Assembly (NCBI GenBank): GCA_028753945.1
Contig: JAPNXP010000011.1
Span: forward strand, 1,550,001 to 1,614,000
Source of the DNA: Hexactinellida sp. DTS-2022
Lineage: Eukaryota; Porifera; Hexactinellida
Length of the DNA: 64,000 nt
Reading direction: 5' to 3'
In this document: positions 55,039-64,000 of the stretch, in pieces
Numbering within the stretch: the first letter of the stretch is position 1
How the letters are laid out: the number at the start of each line of letters is the position of its first letter
Notes under the pieces: generated by a model
The model's database searches: none
Seen by the model: only the letters and a program-made list of their open reading frames with translations
What the model was told of the DNA's origin: nothing
Made by a program: the position numbers and the translations under genes

Positions 55039-56351
55039 CAGGGGCGAGGCCAACCTCAACTGTTTTGTGGGGCTTAAGCCCCTGGACAATTACTCAAAAA
55101 AGAGAGGTCCAAAGAGAACCTCAAAGAATCTAATAATTTTTGATCCATCCCACAGCGGTATTATACTACATTTTAATTGCCAATCCAATCCAATCTAGAT
55201 TATTTTCGATACTCGATTGCTGATTTTTCGAATCGATTGGATTGCCCATAATTTAGATAGATTGGAACTCAATCTATGGACCTGGATCGATTTTATTTCT
55301 GTTTCTCGATTGGTGTAATATTTTACCCAAATTGATTGACAAAATAAGATCTAACATTACTCTCAAATCATTATTGCAACTTGGTTGTCAGTTTCAGACA
55401 ATGTGTATACCCTTTTTCATTATTTATTTAAATCAACATCAGAATTTTCGATATTTCGATTCTTTAATCCAAGGGTATGTTCAAATGCGAATAGTATCTA
55501 GTTACTACTGAAATGCATAAATAGTGGTGGCTCTGATGTAACTAATAAAGAATCGATTAGAATTTCAAATAAAATAATACATAACTAGGTAATAAGCTAA
55601 CAATATGTAAATATTATGATCAACCGACCTAAATAACTTAGAAAAAATCGAGAAAAACACAAGGACAATCGATAGAAAAACCTTATCAAATCGATTTCGA
55701 TTATCGATGGTCAATATCAATTTGATTTTTCAGGTGCAGCGTCTATTGTGCAACCCACGATATCGCTTGGATTGGATTGACAACCTGATTACAAAGGAAT
55801 ATTGACTAATTATATATGAATTATTTGGTCTAAAGCAGGGCTCTCCAACCGTTTTCATTAGTGTATTAAAACATGATTGAGGGCCGCAAGATCATAACAC
55901 GTAGAAAAATTCCCTCGACAGATATATTTCAATTTTTTGAGATCTGCTTCTATTTGTAAGTAACTAATTTGTCAATTTCTAATTGTAAATTTGAACACTC
56001 GAAACATTATCATTACCATTCAAATTTAGATTTATATAGAACAAAAATGCAATTGGACTAAATATTTCAATGGGCAATATTTTTTGACGGGCCTGCATAT
56101 TTTGCTCCTGCGGGCCGAAGTTTGGAAACCCCTGGTCTAGAGAATTAATTAAAGAAACAATACTAAAGTATATGAGAACATTGATATCTAAAATATTAAT
56201 TTCAGAAATTATCAAATCAAATTTAGCAATGTTGTACTATTTTATACGCAAACACCATCAGTAATTAGGGGCTAACTTTAAAAATTTGGGGGGGCTGAAT
56301 TTCGGATTTGGTGGTACTTAGCCCCCAAAACCCCCCCTGGCCTCGCCACTG
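55039..56351. mobile_element. Non-autonomous hAT element, 1.3 kb, nested
   Basis: Ends CAGGGGCGAGGCC and GGCCTCGCCACTG; duplications TCCGCGAT (55031-55038) and TCCGCGAC (56352-56359). CCAATCCAATCC (55180) and GGATTGGATTG (55771) form a further inner inverted repeat around an AT-rich core full of ATCGATT/AATCGAT words. Confidence 0.82.
55836..56134. mobile_element. hAT-type MITE, 299 bp, third nesting level
   Basis: CAGGGCTCTCCAACCG and GTTTGGAAACCCCTG ends with GGGCCGC/GCGGGCC shoulders; duplications GTCTAAAG (55828-55835) and GTCTAGAG (56135-56142), 7 of 8. Confidence 0.85.
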
Positions 56352-57291
56352 TCCGCGACCCACTAGTGGGCAGCGAGGAAATTGTTACTGGGCCGCGGAA
56401 AGATCATGAAAGTTGTTCAATATTTTATTTAATGGATTTCAATCTCCAATTATTTGTTGTCATTGTATAATTTGGGTATAATATCGAAATTTCCCTCACT
56501 CTCATTCAAAAATTATCAGATGCTGATCACATAATCTACTTCCTGGAATGCTGCTATAATTTCATCAATCCTGCAAACATAAAACAGTAACGTGAAATTC
56601 AAACATAATTTTATCTTCCACAATACACTCCCCTACCAAAAGTAAAAATTTCCATAGAAAATAGCAATATAGTGCGTCTAGAAAAATGAATATTGTATTC
56701 GTAATATATGGGACATTGAAAAATTATTTCAGATTCTTTTTCCACGCATTAGAAATATCCATTGCAGGCAGGGCCGTCGGAAGAGGGGCGGTTGGGGCGG
56801 CCTGGGACGCCCCACTTTTTCTGTGATTTTTTGGTACTCTGAAATTTACCATACGGCAGATGCGGCATATGCCGGGGGCCACGCGCTTTGCTGGCACCGC
56901 TCTTGGGATCCTCCGGTGGGTAGATTTCTTTTTTGACAAAAAATGTTCAAATTCGATCTACCTACTTTATGTGCCATAGTTTACTATTACTATATAGTCT
57001 CTTTATCCCGCGCAATGGAGCGATTACCATACCAAAGTGACCTAATTCTTTGAATTTTCGACTAAATGAACCAGGGTCTTATTTACTAATATGAATAATT
57101 AATCCAAATTCTACTAATTGTCCTGAGAATTTAACAAGTGAAAAGAAATTCGGGGGCAAGCCCCCAGATCCCAAAATTAATCACTCTCTACGATTGCACT
57201 GTATCTCCCTTACCAGACAGGTTCTAACCCCATGCCTCGGCTCTGCAAGCGTATTGAATTTCAGACTAAATTCAGATGTATATTTCGTTAT

Positions 57292-57376
57292 TCGTAAACT
57301 CGAACCCTTCGGTCTCGGTAGCTTTGCGACGGATCGGTGCTACACACATCAAGTTAACGGCCGCCACGCGCCCTTA
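57292..57376 (-). repeat. Possible tRNA-derived SINE head
   Basis: On the minus strand GCGTGGCGGCCGTTAACTTG resembles a pol III A box and GAAGGGTTCGAGTTT, about 55 bases on, a B box. The acceptor stem does not close, so it is not a functional tRNA. Mirror copy at 63256-63340. Confidence 0.35.
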
Positions 57377-57409
57377 CCCCTCCTTAAACCAATCATTATA
57401 AGACTCCAT

Positions 57410-57790
57410 AATTTTGAATTTCACAGATTTGTTTACATATTTTGTCAACAACAACAATAAACATTCATGTTGAATTTTTTTAATGCGAGAATTCGGAATC
57501 AGCATACTCACTCGTTCAACTATTTCACCAACTGGAATCCAGTCTCTGGGTATATTTTTAATTTTCAGCAATTTGTTTACTTTTTAAAAACAACAACAAT
57601 AAATATTGATATTAGAAATTTCTAAATGCGAAATTCGGAAGCAGCAACTTGTTTACATATATGACTATTTGGAAGCTAGCCTCTATCTCAATTATAAGTG
57701 CGGTGCTATTCTCCTATCACATTAATACAAGCCTGACAAACATACCCACATACAACAATCGAGTTTTAATTTAATCTTAATTATGTTATG
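57410..57790. repeat. Dispersed repeat shared with 12730-13060
   Basis: Contains two internal units, each TTTGTTTAC..CAACAACAATAAA..ATGCGA..TTCGGAATCAGCA. The tail is GACAAACATACCCACATACA..TTTTAATT. Confidence 0.5.
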
Positions 57791-57974
57791 AGTAGACAAT
57801 ATATGCCCTAGCACTCCATGATCGATCCAACCAAAAATCTTTTTTCCGTGGCCCAAAGGAAGCCAATTTTAATCATTTGCAATATGATCAAGGGGTCCCG
57901 TGCGGAAGAATATGCCGCGGGCACCGCTCAACCCAAATCCGGCCCTGGGTCGCCCCACCTCTCACGAGCTTCTG

Positions 57975-58160
57975 CCGTACCATACATACTATCTACAAAT
58001 TCTAGAAACCGAACGTCGTCTCAAGCTATCCACTTTGAAATATTTTTTCTCAGCAATCGGTATCTTCCTTATCCATTCAGACTTTCGTCAAGTCCTTATC
58101 TACCCAGATTATATTAATCCTGATAATGATGACTATATTATTTTAAATCCGTTCCTTTAA
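57975..58160 (+). pseudogene. P-like transposase fragment in palindrome arm
   Basis: YLQILETERRLKLSTLKYFF aligns with QILESERRLQLSNILKVF of the P-like transposases here, just after the catalytic Glu block. Only about 40 codons, followed by unrelated residues. Mirror at 62472-62657 minus. Confidence 0.6.
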
Positions 58161-58221
58161 GATATAGGGTATTTATCATCTATCGAATGTAGTTCACAAA
58201 TTCTTAAATCTTTAGCCTTTA

Positions 58222-58711
58222 CAGTTGAACCCCGCGTATCGGGGCACTCGCGTATCGGGGCAGTCGGTTGGGAATTTGTTTTTTTCCCATTAAAAATAAC
58301 CCCGCGTATCGGGGCGCCATTCACTTATCGGGGCACTCCACCGAAGATTATTTCTTTTGAGTAACATGCTTTTACTTTTGAGCAGCTTAGTATTCTTTGT
58401 AATGGCCGCTAAGCGTCACCCACTCACGCTAGAGACTCGTGCTGAGGTAATCGGGGGAGTTTTTCAAAAGAAAATTCCGTGAATATCATAGATTTGTGAC
58501 TCATAGTGTAGGTAAAGTATAATGTTAAATTGTAATGTGTAGTACTGCTTAAATATCAGCCTTAACTCTAGGTTTTGACTATATGTGTATGATTTGTTGT
58601 GTAGGTGCTAACTTAATTGTTTTAACCAAACATATTGGAGTTTTCTTGGAACCCCGCGTATCGGGCGCTGAGCGCTTGGACGGAGGTGCCCCGATACGCG
58701 GGGTTCCACTG
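58222..58711 (+). mobile_element. Internally deleted pogo/Tigger element, 490 bp
   Basis: CAGTTGAACCCCGCGTATCG and CGATACGCGGGGTTCCACTG ends with TA at 58220-58221 and 58712-58713. At 58402 a frame opens MAAKRHPLTLETRAEVIGGV, the N-terminal helix-turn-helix start of a CENP-B/pogo transposase, ended by TGA after 26 codons. CGCGTATCGGGGC repeats at both ends. Mirror at 61921-62410. Confidence 0.88.
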
Positions 58712-58713
58712 TA

Positions 58714-59640
58714 TCGTAGGTTTTGTAGTTCACAGATACTTGAAACGGCACCAACTTTGTCATGTCTGCTTGATTTTCTATTCGATCTTGACTCCATTTA
58801 ACAGATCGTGGTCTACTGAAGTATCCATCTGAATCGCTTCTTTCTGTTGTAATTATTTAATTGAAAATATTCGTTCTGATTGAAAGTGATGACAACCTCT
58901 TGAACAAACTTGTAGAATATTCATCTAGAGAGATTCTTGTACAGCTCACATTAATCTTCATAGGAGAAATTGGTGACGAAGATGTTTGAAGATGTAAATG
59001 TGTTAATTACGATACTTGTAGGTGGAAGATTGTGCACCAACTTATATTTACTGCAGCAAATTGTATTATCGCAAATAAAATTAAAAATTGCAACTCATCA
59101 TTATGTTCAAGAAAAACTTTTCATACATTTATTCAGACTTGTTTAGTGTTGTTTGTTTTATATATTGTCCGCTCAGAAGTGAAGCCAAATTGAAGTCAAG
59201 TCCAAATGTAATTGAAGCAAAATGTCAGAGAGAGATGGGAGGATGTTAGGATTTACATTGGGCAAATGTAGATGATCGTGTGTGTCGTTCTAATTTGTAA
59301 TTGTTGATTTTGTGTTTGTATTTATACTATAGTTAATATACGCGGATCTAGTTTCTCATAGTTTCTCAATAAGGGGTGAATATTATCAGTTATCAATATG
59401 TATAGGTAACATAACTTTAAATACGATATTGTTTTATTGTAATATAGAAAAGTCCACTTGCTACTTCATCCCTGGTACTTTACTATCCGGCCTTTTATAG
59501 AGTAGGCTATGAGTGAACTTATTTTATTTATTAAAATCTTACTTTAATTTAACTTAATTTCTGATATTTCGCATTGTTTTATTCTTTTTCCAGTTATTTT
59601 AACAATACTTATTAGTATGTGTTATGTTTTACAAATATAA
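58714..59640. other. AT-rich palindrome-arm DNA
   Basis: No gene or repeat end recognised; mirrored at 60992-61918. Confidence 0.45.
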
Positions 59641-59699
59641 GACCATTCCAAATCTACCCAGGAAAATTTCCATTTTATGTTTTGACAATATCCAACAAT

Positions 59700-59940
59700 T
59701 TATTTAGTTCAAATTCCAAAATTGGGGATTCCTTTAGGAAATATTTCAGTGAGTATCAATGATTTAAGAAAATTCAATTACTTAGAGAATAGGACAAATT
59801 CCAATACTTATATATTTAGGAAATTCGAGTACTTTAATGTTTAGGACAAATTCATCACTTAAATATTTAAGATAAATTGGGTATTTCCGAATGTAGAAAA
59901 TGGGACAAATTCCAGTAGTCTGTAGGGCATACTCCGTTTT
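59700..59940. repeat. Degenerate ~55-bp tandem repeat at the palindrome inner edge
   Basis: About three to four units with GGACAAATTCC-A-TACTTA..ATATTTAGGAAATT..GTACTT; mirrored at 60692-60932. Confidence 0.6.
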
Positions 59941-60691
59941 AGCAGTTGTTTAAGATTAATTGGTACCCAAACTTTAACTAATAGAATTTCAAGTTGCTAG
60001 TTGCATTTTCTTTTAAATGCCAACTTGGAGAAATTCTAACTGGCCACTAGTACTAGTATAAAATTAAGCCCAAATGTCCTCAACAATGAATCTAAAATTG
60101 ATCAAGTGAGTAAATCTAATAACAACACAATGTGTATATGTCTCTCTATTTCTGTGAGTAATGAATTTCCGGAATAAACGATTTAGATGCAGGAGACGCT
60201 GCTGAGAGAGACAGAGCAGAACAGGGACTGAGCCTAACCAGCACTCAGTTACTTAAGTTAAATTCCAACCACCTGCCATGTTCTAATTAAAATACAAGAC
60301 TTCGTTTAGTTCACTGGATTTTCAACCTTTGTATAACCATGGCCGCTTTCAAACATTTTCAAGCATCCGCATCCCACCCCATTAAAGTATTAGTTTAAAC
60401 TCAAAATGTAAAATATACTTATAAAATCCTTATATGCAGTATCATCGTTATCAGGGATACAGACTACAGTCATCCATTTTACTTTATAAGGATTTCGAAA
60501 GTATGTGTATTGAGATCCGGTCGTTCTGGAAAATATCTACAGAATTCATCTTTAAGTGATAGCAAACGAGATACAATGACATTTTGTAAAGCATCGCTGA
60601 TGCAATTTTTGCAATTTTCAATATAGCTGCTGGGGTGAGAAAACATTGCAATCCTACCTCCATATATCTTCATTCGCAAGAAATCATGGGA
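59941..60691. other. Palindrome spacer, 751 bp
   Basis: Unique sequence between the arms. Holds a hAT-like coding fragment (60479-60679) and otherwise nothing recognised. Confidence 0.8.
60479..60679 (-). pseudogene. hAT-derived (ZBED5/SCAND3-like) fragment
   Basis: Minus-strand 66 codons: IAMFSHPSSYIENCKNCISD, then VIVSRLLSLKDEFCRYFPER. The pattern Met-Phe-Pro/His.. HL-x-x-L-x-x-x-Phe-x-x-Tyr-Phe-Pro is found between the Asp residues and C-terminus of this hAT group. No catalytic residue present. Confidence 0.5.
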
Positions 60692-61920
60692 AAAACGGAG
60701 TATGCCCTACAGACTACTGGAATTTGTCCCATTTTCTACATTCGGAAATACCCAATTTATCTTAAATATTTAAGTGATGAATTTGTCCTAAACATTAAAG
60801 TACTCGAATTTCCTAAATATATAAGTATTGGAATTTGTCCTATTCTCTAAGTAATTGAATTTTCTTAAATCATTGATACTCACTGAAATATTTCCTAAAG
60901 GAATCCCCAATTTTGGAATTTGAACTAAATAAATTGTTGGATATTGTCAAAACATAAAATGGAAATTTTCCTGGGTAGATTTGGAATGGTCTTATATTTG
61001 TAAAACATAACACATACTAATAAGTATTGTTAAAATAACTGGAAAAAGAATAAAACAATGCGAAATATCAGAAATTAAGTTAAATTAAAGTAAGATTTTA
61101 ATAAATAAAATAAGTTCACTCATAGCCTACTCTATAAAAGGCCGGATAGTAAAGTACCAGGGATGAAGTAGCAAGTGGACTTTTCTATATTACAATAAAA
61201 CAATATCGTATTTAAAGTTATGTTACCTATACATATTGATAACTGATAATATTCACCCCTTATTGAGAAACTATGAGAAACTAGATCCGCGTATATTAAC
61301 TATAGTATAAATACAAACACAAAATCAACAATTACAAATTAGAACGACACACACGATCATCTACATTTGCCCAATGTAAATCCTAACATCCTCCCATCTC
61401 TCTCTGACATTTTGCTTCAATTACATTTGGACTTGACTTCAATTTGGCTTCACTTCTGAGCGGACAATATATAAAACAAACAACACTAAACAAGTCTGAA
61501 TAAATGTATGAAAAGTTTTTCTTGAACATAATGATGAGTTGCAATTTTTAATTTTATTTGCGATAATACAATTTGCTGCAGTAAATATAAGTTGGTGCAC
61601 AATCTTCCACCTACAAGTATCGTAATTAACACATTTACATCTTCAAACATCTTCGTCACCAATTTCTCCTATGAAGATTAATGTGAGCTGTACAAGAATC
61701 TCTCTAGATGAATATTCTACAAGTTTGTTCAAGAGGTTGTCATCACTTTCAATCAGAACGAATATTTTCAATTAAATAATTACAACAGAAAGAAGCGATT
61801 CAGATGGATACTTCAGTAGACCACGATCTGTTAAATGGAGTCAAGATCGAATAGAAAATCAAGCAGACATGACAAAGTTGGTGCCGTTTCAAGTATCTGT
61901 GAACTACAAAACCTACGATA

Positions 61921-62410
61921 CAGTGGAACCCCGCGTATCGGGGCACCTCCGTCCAAGCGCTCAGCGCCCGATACGCGGGGTTCCAAGAAAACTCCAATAT
62001 GTTTGGTTAAAACAATTAAGTTAGCACCTACACAACAAATCATACACATATAGTCAAAACCTAGAGTTAAGGCTGATATTTAAGCAGTACTACACATTAC
62101 AATTTAACATTATACTTTACCTACACTATGAGTCACAAATCTATGATATTCACGGAATTTTCTTTTGAAAAACTCCCCCGATTACCTCAGCACGAGTCTC
62201 TAGCGTGAGTGGGTGACGCTTAGCGGCCATTACAAAGAATACTAAGCTGCTCAAAAGTAAAAGCATGTTACTCAAAAGAAATAATCTTCGGTGGAGTGCC
62301 CCGATAAGTGAATGGCGCCCCGATACGCGGGGTTATTTTTAATGGGAAAAAAACAAATTCCCAACCGACTGCCCCGATACGCGAGTGCCCCGATACGCGG
62401 GGTTCAACTG
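61921..62410 (-). mobile_element. Mirror copy of the deleted pogo/Tigger element
   Basis: Reverse complement of 58222-58711 with the same TA flanks; part of the right palindrome arm, so not an independent insertion. Confidence 0.88.
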
Positions 62411-63255
62411 TAAAGGCTAAAGATTTAAGAATTTGTGAACTACATTCGATAGATGATAAATACCCTATATCTTAAAGGAACGGATTTAAAATAATATAGT
62501 CATCATTATCAGGATTAATATAATCTGGGTAGATAAGGACTTGACGAAAGTCTGAATGGATAAGGAAGATACCGATTGCTGAGAAAAAATATTTCAAAGT
62601 GGATAGCTTGAGACGACGTTCGGTTTCTAGAATTTGTAGATAGTATGTATGGTACGGCAGAAGCTCGTGAGAGGTGGGGCGACCCAGGGCCGGATTTGGG
62701 TTGAGCGGTGCCCGCGGCATATTCTTCCGCACGGGACCCCTTGATCATATTGCAAATGATTAAAATTGGCTTCCTTTGGGCCACGGAAAAAAGATTTTTG
62801 GTTGGATCGATCATGGAGTGCTAGGGCATATATTGTCTACTCATAACATAATTAAGATTAAATTAAAACTCGATTGTTGTATGTGGGTATGTTTGTCAGG
62901 CTTGTATTAATGTGATAGGAGAATAGCACCGCACTTATAATTGAGATAGAGGCTAGCTTCCAAATAGTCATATATGTAAACAAGTTGCTGCTTCCGAATT
63001 TCGCATTTAGAAATTTCTAATATCAATATTTATTGTTGTTGTTTTTAAAAAGTAAACAAATTGCTGAAAATTAAAAATATACCCAGAGACTGGATTCCAG
63101 TTGGTGAAATAGTTGAACGAGTGAGTATGCTGATTCCGAATTCTCGCATTAAAAAAATTCAACATGAATGTTTATTGTTGTTGTTGACAAAATATGTAAA
63201 CAAATCTGTGAAATTCAAAATTATGGAGTCTTATAATGATTGGTTTAAGGAGGGG

Positions 63256-63340
63256 TAAGGGCGCGTGGCGGCCGTTAACTTGATGTGTGTAGCACCGATC
63301 CGTCGCAAAGCTACCGAGACCGAAGGGTTCGAGTTTACGA
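63256..63340 (+). repeat. Mirror copy of the possible SINE head
   Basis: A-box-like TGGCGGCCGTTAACTTG and B-box-like GGGTTCGAGTT on the plus strand; same caveats as the left-arm copy. Confidence 0.35.
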
Positions 63341-64000
63341 ATAACGAAATATACATCTGAATTTAGTCTGAAATTCAATACGCTTGCAGAGCCGAGGCAT
63401 GGGGTTAGAACCTGTCTGGTAAGGGAGATACAGTGCAATCGTAGAGAGTGATTAATTTTGGGATCTGGGGGCTTGCCCCCGAATTTCTTTTCACTTGTTA
63501 AATTCTCAGGACAATTAGTAGAATTTGGATTAATTATTCATATTAGTAAATAAGACCCTGGTTCATTTAGTCGAAAATTCAAAGAATTAGGTCACTTTGG
63601 TATGGTAATCGCTCCATTGCGCGGGATAAAGAGACTATATAGTAATAGTAAACTATGGCACATAAAGTAGGTAGATCGAATTTGAACATTTTTTGTCAAA
63701 AAAGAAATCTACCCACCGGAGGATCCCAAGAGCGGTGCCAGCAAAGCGCGTGGCCCCCGGCATATGCCGCATCTGCCGTATGGTAAATTTCAGAGTACCA
63801 AAAAATCACAGAAAAAGTGGGGCGTCCCAGGCCGCCCCAACCGCCCCTCTTCCGACGGCCCTGCCTGCAATGGATATTTCTAATGCGTGGAAAAAGAATC
63901 TGAAATAATTTTTCAATGTCCCATATATTACGAATACAATATTCATTTTTCTAGACGCACTATATTGCTATTTTCTATGGAAATTTTTACTTTTGGTAGG

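Larger units (their letters stand above)
55011..56430. mobile_element. hAT remnant split by a second element
   Basis: CAGTGGTACTCAAACTGTGGTCCGCG (55011) is a typical hAT end. After the inserted element, the series resumes with TCCGCGACCCACTAGTGGG and GGGCCGCGG (56352-56400). The far terminus was not identified. Confidence 0.6.
56632..59940 (+). repeat. Left arm of giant palindrome (at least 3.3 kb)
   Basis: Reverse complement of 60692-64000 with no indel detectable: all paired landmarks sum to 120,632. The inner edge is exact at GGGCATACTCCGTTTT (59940). The outer edge is unknown because the right arm runs to the last base of the window. Contents: GC-rich hAT-like ends (56769, 57947), a tRNA-like SINE head, a dispersed repeat (57410-57790), a P transposase fragment, a pogo element and AT-rich DNA. 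Confidence 0.93.
60692..64000 (-). repeat. Right arm of giant palindrome, continues past the window
   Basis: Exact mirror of 56632-59940 in every landmark checked, reaching the last base (..ACTTTTGGTAGG at 64000 pairs with CCTACCAAAAGT at 56632). The pogo element is at 61921-62410, the P fragment at 62472-62657, the dispersed repeat at 62842-63222. Confidence 0.93.

Noticed and set aside
57256-57400. A functional tRNA gene
   Set aside because: Box-like words are present but the acceptor and anticodon stems do not form.
56769-57949. One hAT element from CAGGGCCGTCGG to CCGGCCCTG in the palindrome arm
   Set aside because: Ends look hAT-like but flanks ATTGCAGG and GGTCGCCC do not match, so they may be ends of different elements.

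Overview
The window is AT-rich eukaryotic DNA, almost certainly from an invertebrate animal genome. It is a graveyard of nested transposable elements with no convincing intact host gene. Evidence for a eukaryote: spliceosomal introns (GT..AG) interrupt several coding remnants; there are THAP-domain P-element transposases, hAT, pogo/Tigger, PIF/Harbinger-like and MULE elements, a Ty3/gypsy retrotransposon, a LINE fragment and many MITEs. The sequence alone does not fix the species.

Layout. 955-6180: a complete foldback-type MULE (FB-NOF-like) with long, internally repeated inverted termini and a 9-bp target duplication. Its 801-aa protein joins a MULE DDE transposase to a C-terminal OTU cysteine protease. 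6205-8270: an intron-containing integrase-like gene, broken by two hAT insertions. 9352-12432 and 16211-20255: two P-like (THAP) elements in inverted orientation. They share 3,081 ungapped, nearly identical bases and the same frameshifts, and their flanks suggest an inversion. Between them lie a Harbinger-like fragment split by a MITE and an unknown GC-richer ORF. 20445-24701: MITEs and an unclassified multi-exon remnant. 25032-29694: a decayed Ty3/gypsy element with a collapsed 5' LTR, inserted in an older repeat and itself carrying a MITE. 30403-34720: unrecognised coding remnants split by an 824-bp long-TIR element, then a hAT remnant. 35890-42534: three hAT insertions; one 3.15-kb element sits inside an older, oppositely oriented hAT gene whose frame rejoins across the insertion. 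47187-55010: two more P-like elements on the minus strand, each interrupted by MITEs. 55011-56430: hAT insertions nested three deep. 56632-64000: a giant palindrome with arms of at least 3.3 kb and a 751-bp spacer, running off the window end.

How the parts relate. These are mobile elements, not cooperating pathway genes. Target duplications let many insertions be ordered in time. hAT-type elements dominate by count. P-like elements are the largest recurrent family (four copies or fragments, plus probable non-autonomous relatives beginning CATAG). Only the MULE transposase-OTU frame is long and uninterrupted; every other transposase shows stops or frameshifts.
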